Under the pieces are notes generated by a model that ran no database searches, was not told the DNA's origin, and saw only the letters and a list, made by a program, of their open reading frames with translations. The position numbers were made by a program, and so were the translations under genes. Shown one piece after another: positions 8,282 through 16,230 of a DNA stretch of 26,019 nt; positions within the stretch are counted from its first letter, which is position 1, and each line of letters opens with the position of its first letter. Source of the DNA: Myxococcales bacterium (lineage in GTDB: Bacteria; Myxococcota_A; Polyangia; Haliangiales; Haliangiaceae); contig JADKKI010000061.1 in assembly GCA_016720595.1 (NCBI GenBank), positions 1 through 26,019 on the forward strand, read 5' to 3'.

Positions 8282-8635
8282 ATGGACAAGAAGCCGCGAA
8301 TCTTCACGATGTCGTTTGGCAGCGTGTATCCGCTGTACGTGCAGAAGGCCGCCAAGAAGGGGCGGACCCAGGAAGAGGTCGACGAGGTGATCCGGTGGCT
8401 CACGGGCTATAGCCCCAAGCAGCTCCAGCGCGTGCTCGACACCAAGGTCGACTTCGAGTCGTTCTTCGCAAAGGCCCCTCGGCTGAACGCGAACGTCGGG
8501 CTGATCAAAGGCGTGGTGTGCGGCGTGCGCGTCGAGGACGTGGCCGACCCGCTGATGCAGAAGATCCGCTATCTCGACAAGCTGATCGACGAGCTGGCGA
8601 GGGGCAAGAAGATGGCGAGCATCCTCCGCCAGTAG
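8282..8635 (+). CDS. DUF2200 domain protein
   Basis: 117 residues from ATG at 8282 ([19 protein letters not shown]). The family is recognised from this start and from [43 protein letters not shown] and [15 protein letters not shown]. The family's usual length is about 115-120 residues, so the gene is complete. An upstream in-frame ATG at 8246 adds twelve residues not typical of the family and was rejected. Function is unknown for DUF2200; the products are small, soluble and helical. It converges with the kinase gene that ends near 8650. Confidence 0.9.
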   Translation: MDKKPRIFTMSFGSVYPLYVQKAAKKGRTQEEVDEVIRWLTGYSPKQLQRVLDTKVDFESFFAKAPRLNANVGLIKGVVCGVRVEDVADPLMQKIRYLDKLIDELARGKKMASILRQ

Positions 8636-8644
8636 CCAGGCTCA

Positions 8645-8660
8645 CCGCTCTCAGGAGCGG
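8645..8660. terminator. Hairpin between convergent genes
   Basis: CCGCTC-tcag-GAGCGG is a perfect 6-bp stem just past the DUF2200 stop and at the end of the minus-strand kinase gene. It could terminate both transcripts. No T-tract is present. Confidence 0.4.
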
Positions 8661-8821
8661 CGTGGGCCGCGCGCCACGCCTCGATCTCGGCGCGACTGTC
8701 GTCGCCGGGATGCCGTGCGCGCCAGGTCTGCGAGCGAGCGGGCGCGCTTGGCGATCGCCGCCGGAGTCCCACAGCGCGCGCGAGGTCGAAGCGTGCGTCG
8801 GCGAGGTGCGATGGCGCATCA

Positions 8822-9427
8822 TCATCCGAGCGGGTCTCGAGCATCGCGAGCGCTCGCTCGGCGGAGCGATCGCGAGGGCAGGGTGCTTGCGATCGGGGGT
8901 GCAGCTCGGCGAGCGAGAGCAGCGCGCTCGGCAGCCACGGCTCGCCATCCGCGCCAAGCGCCTCGAGCACGCCGATCGCCAGCTTCACCTCGGTCTCGGC
9001 CTCGTCCCAGCGGCCGAGCCCCGCGAGTGCTCGCGCGGTGTCGAGCCGTGCGCCGGAGACCCCGCGTGCACCTGGTCCCTCGGCGGCCTCGATGATCTCT
9101 CTCGCGGGTGAACGCCGCCCGCGCGGGCTCGAGTTCTTGAGCGCGAGCTCGACGCCGCCAAGGTTCGCGAGGGCCGCGGCCCCGCACGGGGTGCACCTCG
9201 CCGAACACTCGCGCGAACACCGCGTCGGCCTTGACCAGCTCCTCGCGCGCCTTCGCGTAGTCGTGGGCGTCGGTCAGCGATTGCGCATAGGTCATGCGCG
9301 CCCCGGCGGTGTTCGGGTGCTCGGCCCCGAGCGCTCCTTCGAGGATCTGGAGCGCCTTCGCCGCGGTGACCGCTGCGTCCTTGTCCCCGGACTGGTACCG
9401 CAGCACCTGGGTGAGCGAGCCGTACAT
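8822..9427 (-). CDS. TPR fragment of the frameshifted STK
   Basis: The first third (MYGSLTQVLRYQ, AKALQILEGALGAEHPN, ARMTYAQSLTDAHDY, REELVKADAVFARVFGEVHP) is the kinase TPR tail in frame. After about 9180 the reading is wrong, and the true sequence (ALANLGGVELALKN, then GLGRWDEAETEVKLAIGVLEALG) continues in other frames down to about 8650. Confidence 0.55.
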   Translation of the reverse strand: MYGSLTQVLRYQSGDKDAAVTAAKALQILEGALGAEHPNTAGARMTYAQSLTDAHDYAKAREELVKADAVFARVFGEVHPVRGRGPREPWRRRARAQELEPARAAFTRERDHRGRRGTRCTRGLRRTARHRASTRGARPLGRGRDRGEAGDRRARGAWRGWRAVAAERAALARRAAPPIASTLPSRSLRRASARDARDPLG

Positions 9428-10276
9428 CAGGCCGACGTTCGGGTGATCGGGCCCGAAACATCCTCGAACGCAGTGATCGCCTTGCGCAGATCGGCCTCGG
9501 CCTCCCCCATGCGGTTCTCGTCCTCGAAGATCTGCCCCTCGGTGGACAGGACCTTGCCGTGGATCGCGAGGTTGTCGCTCCCGAGGCGAACGAGCTTGGC
9601 GCGGGCCAGATCGGTGAACCGGTGCGCGGCGGTGTAGTCGTGGAGATCGACGCCGGCGGTGTGCGCGAGCTGATCGAGCGCGATCGCTGCCTCGAGATCC
9701 CGGCTCTGGGCCTCGGCCAGGGCGAGCACCCGGTGCAGCTCCTCGGTGGCGGCCTTGGGCGCGAGGTGCGTCTGTGCGTTCGCCAGTGCGAGTCGGACGT
9801 CGAGCTCGACGTCACTGCCGGCGACCTGAGCGAGCAGCGCCGTGCTCGCGGCGACGGCCTGCTTGTACTGCCCGGCGTTCGAGATCGCCTTGATCCGCCC
9901 GAGCTCTCGAGCGGTGACCTCGGCGATCGGCCGCGTGGTGCGCGCGACCGCGTCGTTGCAGGGCTGTGCGTCGTAGAACGACCATGCCGCGTCGGTGGCG
10001 CGCTGCACCAGCGGCGCGGTGGCCGCACCGAACGTCTCGACGAGCTGAGCGAGCTGGCTCGTTCGCGCGGCCAGGCAGGTGCGACGCGCGGAGGCGAGCG
10101 GCGAGGCGTCGCCTTCGAGACACACCCCGGTCACCCGATCCCCGAGTGCGACGCTCGAACGCTGGAGCACCGCGAACGTGCGCTCGAACGCGGTGGCGGC
10201 GAGTGGTGACTTCGTGTTCGCGAACGCCTGCTGGATCCGCGCGCGGGCGGCATCTCCGACGAGCGCGCGCACCTGG

Positions 10277-11318
<1,042 letters not shown>

Positions 11319-11514
11319 GACGACCGACCGGCAGTCCTCTCGCAGGAGTCGAGGTGGACCTCGAGGTCATGCAGCAGGGCCGGATCGACCGCCTTCTCGA
11401 CCATCTCGACGAGGAGGTTTTCGTCCGGACACGCCACGCCCCCCCGTCTACAACAATTGGCCGGACCACTGCTACCAAAAACAACGGGAGGGCTCGGCTC
11501 GTTCGCCGACGCTG

Positions 11515-13110
11515 CTATGCGCCGGCCCGCGGGATGCGCACGAAGAACGTCGTCCCCGTACCCACGTGCGATTCGAACGCCAGCGAGCCGTGATGCTTCT
11601 CGATGATCATCCGAGCGATCGAGAGCCCCTGGCCCGTGCCACGCCCGATCGCCTTGGTCGTGAAGAACGGGTCGAACACCTTCGCCTGGACGTCCGGTGA
11701 CATCCCGCAGCCGGTATCCGCGATGCTGATCACCACGAACTCGCCCTCCACCCGGGTGCCGATCCGGATCGTGCCGCGCTCGGTGGAGCCGAGGTCGGCG
11801 ATCGCATGCGCCGCATTGACGATCAAGTTGAGGATCACCTGCTGCAGCTCCCCGATGCTGCACAGCACCGGTGGCAACGGACCGAGGTCGAGCTCGACCT
11901 CGGCGACATACCTGTACTCGTTGGTGGCGACGATCACCGTGCGGCGGACGGCGGCGTTGATGTCACCTGCCTGCTTGGTCCCCGAATCCGGGTGACCGAA
12001 CTCCTTCAACGCTAGTACCAGCTGGCTCACGCGCTTCACGCCATCCGCCATGCTCGCGAACGACGCGGCCAGGCCGTCCTGGATGTAGCCGAGATCGATC
12101 GCTCGCTCGGCCTCGCGGATCGCGGCCGTGTCGGTTGCCGTTGCCGTCCCGGCATCGACCTTGCGTGCGAGATCCTGGTACTGCGCGAGGATCCCGAGCA
12201 CGTCGTCGAACGCATCCTGTGCGAACTGCCGCTGGTCGCCAACGAACTGGATCGGCGTGTTGATCTCGTGGGCCATGCCGGCCGCGAGACGACCGAGCGA
12301 TTCGAGCTTCTGCGCCTGGCGAAGCTCGACCTCGAGACGCTTGCGATCGGTGATGTCGCGGAGCACCGCGACCGCCATCTCGACGGTGCCGTCCTTGCCG
12401 AACAGCGGCGACTTCACGGTGTGGACCAGCCGGGCCTTCCCATCGGCCCACATCATCGGCTCCTCGGTGATGTCGACGGTCTTGCCGGTCGAGAACACCT
12501 GCTGATCGTCCTTGGCGTACTGCTGACTCAGATCGGGCTCGACGAACGGTGCATCGATGATCCCCTGCAGGTCCGCGTTGCTCATCCCGTACGCGGTGAG
12601 AAACGCTTGGTTCGCCCACAGCAGCTTCGACTTCGGCCCCTTGACGAGGATCATGTCGCTGATCGCGTCGAGGATCTGCTTGTAGGTGGAGGCATCCCAC
12701 GCTGCGCTCGTGAACGCGGTGATGTCGATCGCCACGGCGCCGATCAGAACCTCTGCGTGGACCGGGACCGGGAACTTGATCATCGCGAGAAGCCGGCGGC
12801 CGCCCGCGTTGTCGGGGAGCCAGACGGGAAACCGCACGACCTGGCCGCTCTCGATCACCTTGCGGTCGGCGGCCAAGATCTCCTGCGCGACCTCTGGTGG
12901 AAACACGTCGTACGTGGAGTTCGGTAGATCGACCGCGCCGTGGGGCAGGAACATCCGGCGCGTCGGATCGCTCATGTAGCGAAACCCGCCGGCCGCGTCC
13001 TTCAGGGAGCACGCCATGGGCAGGGCCTCGAAGAACCCCAGCAACGCCTCGGTCATCGACGCCTTGCTGTCGGTCTCGCTTGGCGCGTCCAACGGCGCAA
13101 CGGCGTGCAT
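11515..13110 (-). CDS. PAS-PAS sensor histidine kinase
   Basis: 531 residues, complete and unbroken. Two PAS/PAC domains (about 20-135 and 140-258, the second closing with RDITDRKRLEVELR) lead into the dimerisation helix SLGRLAAGMAHEINTP, where His281 is the phosphorylation site. The HATPase domain has ELQQVILNLIVNAAHAI (N box), ADTGCGM (465-470), FDPFFTTK (F box) and GTGQGLSIA (491-497). No transmembrane segment or receiver domain is seen, so it is a soluble sensor whose signal reaches the PAS domains in the cytoplasm. No response-regulator gene lies in the window. A shorter start at the internal ATG near 13056 is possible. It precedes a kinase gene on the same strand by 78 bases. Confidence 0.92.
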   Translation of the reverse strand: MHAVAPLDAPSETDSKASMTEALLGFFEALPMACSLKDAAGGFRYMSDPTRRMFLPHGAVDLPNSTYDVFPPEVAQEILAADRKVIESGQVVRFPVWLPDNAGGRRLLAMIKFPVPVHAEVLIGAVAIDITAFTSAAWDASTYKQILDAISDMILVKGPKSKLLWANQAFLTAYGMSNADLQGIIDAPFVEPDLSQQYAKDDQQVFSTGKTVDITEEPMMWADGKARLVHTVKSPLFGKDGTVEMAVAVLRDITDRKRLEVELRQAQKLESLGRLAAGMAHEINTPIQFVGDQRQFAQDAFDDVLGILAQYQDLARKVDAGTATATDTAAIREAERAIDLGYIQDGLAASFASMADGVKRVSQLVLALKEFGHPDSGTKQAGDINAAVRRTVIVATNEYRYVAEVELDLGPLPPVLCSIGELQQVILNLIVNAAHAIADLGSTERGTIRIGTRVEGEFVVISIADTGCGMSPDVQAKVFDPFFTTKAIGRGTGQGLSIARMIIEKHHGSLAFESHVGTGTTFFVRIPRAGA

Positions 13111-13190
13111 GTACGGACGAATCGGCCGGGTCCCCGCAGGATCGAGCGACCGCGACGCGCAATGTTTGCACGAGCTTGTAGAATCGCTCC

Positions 13191-13901
13191 GTGGCGACGC
13201 CGTCGAAGCTCTCGCGGATCTCGGCGATCGACAAGGCTGTCCCGGCGTACGTGATCGGTGAGCTCCGGTCCCAGATCATCGAAGCCCAGGCGCAGCCACC
13301 CAGGCCTGGCGACGGGGGGACCTACTGGTACCGTCTCGACGCGCCAGCCCGGCTGATGTTCGAGCAGGTGATCCAGCACCTACGAACCTTCGTGCCTCGA
13401 GGGCACGAGTTCGTCGGCGCCGAGTGGTGGCTCCGCGCAACAACGACCGACACGGGCTTCCCCTTCCACTTCGATCGCGACGAGGGCATCCGAGGCTCGA
13501 TCGTGTCTCCTGATCTCGCCTCGATCCTCTACCTGAGCAACGCCGGCGGACCGACCGTGATCCTGGACGCAACACCGTCGCGAACCTCGGCACCGAGCGC
13601 GGGGATCGCCGTGTACCCGCGTCCCGGCCGGTTCGGCATGTTCCCGGGCTCGCTCCTCCACGGTGTCCTGCCCACGCGACCGAGCCGCTGGCCGCGCGTC
13701 ACGATGCTCGTCAACTGGTGGCGATCGGTGCCGCGGATGGAATGTGCGCCGGCGCTGCGCGGGAGCACGCCAGCATCGAACCGCTGGCGCATCGCCGTGG
13801 ATCGGGCCCCCTCCGCGGCGCTCGAGTCAATTGATCCATCCAGGTTGCTCGCCAAGGCAGCGTGGCGTGACCTGATCTCGAAGCAAGCCACCTACAGGTA
13901 G
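13191..13901 (+). CDS. 2-oxoglutarate/Fe(II) oxygenase-like protein
   Basis: 236 residues from GTG at 13191, divergent from the histidine kinase. The facial triad of 2OG-Fe(II) dioxygenases can be placed: FPFHFDRDEG with H93 and D95, LLHGVLP with H157, and RVTMLVNWW with R169 as the likely 2-oxoglutarate contact. Strands ASILYLSNAGGPTVIL and MFPGSLLHGV fit the double-stranded beta-helix. This is close to prolyl-hydroxylase or cupin-like folds; the substrate is unknown. No signal peptide. An 80-base spacer with a possible promoter (AATGTTTGCAC) separates it from the divergent kinase. Confidence 0.75.
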   Translation: MATPSKLSRISAIDKAVPAYVIGELRSQIIEAQAQPPRPGDGGTYWYRLDAPARLMFEQVIQHLRTFVPRGHEFVGAEWWLRATTTDTGFPFHFDRDEGIRGSIVSPDLASILYLSNAGGPTVILDATPSRTSAPSAGIAVYPRPGRFGMFPGSLLHGVLPTRPSRWPRVTMLVNWWRSVPRMECAPALRGSTPASNRWRIAVDRAPSAALESIDPSRLLAKAAWRDLISKQATYR

Positions 13902-13986
13902 CCCGACGGGCCCTCGCACGTGAGCGTCAACGACAGAGCTATGTCGCGGGGGGCGCGCTAGAGTGAACACCCCGACAGGAGCGCCG

Positions 13987-14160
13987 ATGATTCGAAAGTA
14001 CAGCGGAGACAAGAAGAGTATCGAAGCGCGGACCGCCGACAACGGCAAGACCTGGTCCGTGAAGTTCTTCGACACCGGACGGCTCACGGAGTACTCGGGC
14101 GGCACGGTCGCCGAGGTCGACGCGCTCGCGGCCAAGCACGGGTTGACGCTCGTCCGTTAG
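13987..14160 (+). CDS. Small hypothetical protein, 57 residues
   Basis: ATG at 13987 has AGGAG at the right distance; a GTG at 13963 is also in frame but lacks a ribosome site. The peptide (MIRKYSGDKKSIEARTADNG, KTWSVKFFDTGRLTEYSGG, AEVDALAAKHGLTLVR) has a beta-strand/turn pattern, one C-terminal helix and excellent codon bias. Family not recognised. It converges with the YjbR-like gene. Confidence 0.75.
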   Translation: MIRKYSGDKKSIEARTADNGKTWSVKFFDTGRLTEYSGGTVAEVDALAAKHGLTLVR

Positions 14161-14177
14161 CCGCGGCAGTTGGGTTC

Positions 14178-14633
14178 TTAGCGGCGCGCGGAAGCTCGCT
14201 CGGCGCGCCGCTTCGCTGGACTCGCCGGCTTGATCTTGCTCCGCGGCTTCGCCGGGGGGGCGGGCGCCGCGTCGAGCTCCTTGAGCCGCTTCTTCGGTGC
14301 GATCAGCCGGTAGCTCTCGACGATGAACTGCTCGACCTCGCCCCAGTCGGGGCGGGGCCCGAGCCGCATGTCGACGCCGCCGTGCTTGCCGACGTACTTC
14401 GCGACGGTGAACCGCCGATCGTTCGCGACCAGCATCGGCTGAAACGTCTTGTCGACGCGAATGCCGAGGCTCATGTCCCCGTCCTCGAGCCTGGCCCAGC
14501 CCACGAAGATCTTGCCGTCGACCTTGCAGTGCACGCTGCCCCACGGCCGATCTTCATAGGCGCCGGGAAGCTTCAGGGTGATCGCGAGCAAGCGGTCGTG
14601 AAAGGCGTCCTTGATCGCCGGCAGCTTGGCATG
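14178..14633 (-). CDS. MmcQ/YjbR (DUF419) family protein; start codon damaged
   Basis: About 152 residues. The YjbR fold is recognised from LKLPGAYEDRPWGSVHCKVDGKIF, LGIRVD, KYVGKHGGVDMRLG, PDWGEVEQFIVESYRLIAPKKRLKEL. A basic Ala/Pro/Lys tail (KPRSKIKPASPAKRRAERA) is unusual and may bind nucleic acid. The family is a small DNA-binding-like alpha/beta fold of uncertain role. The frame has no credible start codon here: an ATG at 14632 lies one base out of frame, just before AKLPAIKD. One missing G (ATGgCCAAG) would restore MAKLPAIKD. The open frame extends to 14957, but that part is antisense noise. Confidence 0.75.
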   Translation of the reverse strand, partial: HAKLPAIKDAFHDRLLAITLKLPGAYEDRPWGSVHCKVDGKIFVGWARLEDGDMSLGIRVDKTFQPMLVANDRRFTVAKYVGKHGGVDMRLGPRPDWGEVEQFIVESYRLIAPKKRLKELDAAPAPPAKPRSKIKPASPAKRRAERASARR

Positions 14634-14814
14634 GCGACGAAGCGTAGCCCGAGCAGCGCCGGATCCGCTCGCCGCGCACTGTTTGCCGGGTCGGGATCGC
14701 GCGACGCAGCCCGTGCGGTTCGGCGCTCGGCGCACGACGATCCACGATGGTTCCTCGTTTGCAGCGTCACCGCAGCAAGTACGCGCTCGCGCATCACCTG
14801 GAAAGGGACACCAC

Positions 14815-15346
14815 ATGACCACGCTGCAGACCAGCTCCACCGCACCCGTAACCGCAACTGGCTGCTGTCCCCGTTCGCGCCGGAACCCTGGGATGGCAAG
14901 GAGGTTGTCTGGAACAACAAGCCCTTCGTCAGGGACCACGTGACTTGCCTGTTTCACATTCCGTTGAACATGGATCGCAAGATGAAGAAGGACATGGCGC
15001 TCATCGAAGGGCTCACGCCAAGGGCGAATCCAATCTCATGCTCTCTGACGACAAGTCGCCCTGGGGCGCCGACATCTTCCTCGAGGTCTCCAAGGCGGTT
15101 CCGGGCGCCACGAACGACACCTTGTCCGGTACGTTCCTGACGAAGGTCTTCGAGGGTCCGTTCCGCGACGCGGGAACCTGGGCGAGAGAGATGACCGCGT
15201 ATGTCGCCAACAAGGGCCGCGCGCTTCAAAGGCTCTACTTCGGGTACACGACGTGTCCAAGGTGCGCCAAGGCCTACGGGAAGAACTACGTGGTGCTGTT
15301 CGCCAAGGTGGACGAGGCAGAGCCTGGAAACCACCCGTCTGCGTGA
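14815..15346 (+). CDS. Small 'hydrolase'-labelled family protein, two frameshifts
   Basis: ATG at 14815 follows GAAAGGGA. The frame MTTLQTSSTAP...TATGCCPR breaks near 14874; the next frame reads APEPWDGKEVVWNNKPFVRDH, LFHIPLNMDRKMKKDMALIEG to about 15020; a third reads LMLSDDKSPWGADIFLEVS, GTFLTKVFEGPFRDAGTWA and LYFGYTTCPRCAKAYGKNY to the stop. Joined, this is a roughly 176-residue family found in many soil bacteria and often called hydrolase without proof. The CxxC (TTCPRCAKAYG) may bind metal. Conserved blocks in all three frames imply base errors rather than decay. It lies 69 bases upstream of an ArsR regulator, on the same strand. Confidence 0.75.
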
Positions 15347-15381
15347 CGGTGACATCGGCGCTCGACTACATCGCCCGATGG

Positions 15382-15402
15382 CTATATTGCTAAATGGTAA
15401 TG
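15382..15402 (+). promoter_or_regulatory. AT-rich promoter/operator of the ArsR-SRPBCC operon
   Basis: CTATATTGCTAAATGGTAAT is an isolated AT-rich island immediately upstream of the ArsR gene. It holds a -10-like TATATT or TAAAT and a partial dyad (ATATTGCTAAAT). Auto-repression by the downstream ArsR-type protein at such a site is usual for the family, and is inferred here. Confidence 0.5.
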
Positions 15403-15415
15403 AATCGCGAAGCGC

Positions 15416-15751
15416 ATGAGTGCGGTGTTCTCCGCGCTCTCCGATCCAACGCGGAGGGCGATCCTGGCTCGCCTCGCGGAGGGCGAGGCCACCGTCTCGG
15501 AGCTGGCGGAACCATTCGGTCTCGCCCAGCCGACGATCTCCAAGCACCTGCGCATTCTCGAGGAGGCCGGCTTCATCGAGCAGGGGCGGGATGCGCAGCG
15601 GCGCCCGCGCAGCCTCGTGGTGGGTGGCCCGCTCAAGGACGTCGATGCGTGGCTGAAGCCCTTCCGCGAGCAGTGGGAGCGGCGCTTCGACCGGCTCGAG
15701 TCGTTCCTCCACAAGAAGGCCAAGCGAGATCCCAAGAACGGAGACAAGTGA
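15416..15751 (+). CDS. ArsR-family transcriptional regulator
   Basis: 111 residues. A winged helix-turn-helix is clear: FSALSDPTRRAILARL, then VSELAEPFGLAQPTISKHL (recognition helix) and RILEEAGFIEQGRDAQRRP (wing). The metal-binding Cys of ArsR/SmtB sensors is absent, so this is the metal-independent subfamily that is normally paired with an AHSA1/SRPBCC gene. Its stop overlaps the start of that partner (TGATG), so the two are translationally coupled. It probably binds as a dimer to its own AT-rich promoter. Confidence 0.93.
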   Translation: MSAVFSALSDPTRRAILARLAEGEATVSELAEPFGLAQPTISKHLRILEEAGFIEQGRDAQRRPRSLVVGGPLKDVDAWLKPFREQWERRFDRLESFLHKKAKRDPKNGDK

Positions 15752-16205
15752 TGCTCACCGCAGAACACACCAAGACGACCATCGATCACCCCACGCTCAC
15801 GATCACGTTCAAGCGCCGGTTCAGCGTGCCGCCAGAGGCGGTGTTCGATGCGTGGACGCATCCGGAGCAGATCAGCGAGTGGTGGGATCCCGACGGCGTT
15901 CCACTGGTCAAGTGCTCGATCGACCTGCGGGTAGGCGGCGAGTTCTCGTTCGTCAACCGAGGCCACGGACCGCCGTTCGCGGGCGTCTATCGCGTCATCG
16001 AGCGCCCTCGTTGCTCGTGTTCGATGCGATGGGCGCGGTCGGAACGGTCCGGCTCGAAGGCGATCGCGGTGTCACCTCCATGACCGTCACGATCCGGTGC
16101 GCGAATGCCGAGCACCTGGAGCAGCTCGTGAAGCTCGGGATCGCCGAGGGCACCGATCGCACGCTCGACAACCTCGTCGCGCACATCGCCAAGACGGCTG
16201 CGTAG
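15751..16205 (+). CDS. SRPBCC/AHSA1 domain protein, one frameshift
   Basis: ATG at 15751 overlaps the ArsR stop. The START-like hydrophobic-cavity domain is recognised from ITFKRRFSVPPEAVFDAWTHPE, ISEWWDP, DLRVGGEFSFVNRG and FAGVYRVIERP. Near 16005 the frame changes and continues PSLLVFDAMGAVGTVRLEGDR, VTSMTVTIRCANAEHLEQL and LDNLVAHIAKTA to the stop. The joined product is about 151 residues, the usual length. The length is not divisible by three, in agreement with one missing base. The ligand is unknown; the ArsR/AHSA1 pairing suggests a small hydrophobic molecule. Confidence 0.85.
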
Positions 16206-16230
16206 CTGCTCGTCGGGTGTCGACGGCGGG

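Noticed and set aside
8985..10028. 347-codon minus frame
   Set aside because: Arg/Ser/Pro-rich shadow of the kinase TPR region apart from a short real piece.
11963..13279. 438-codon minus frame
   Set aside because: Shadow of the histidine kinase in another frame; no kinase motifs.
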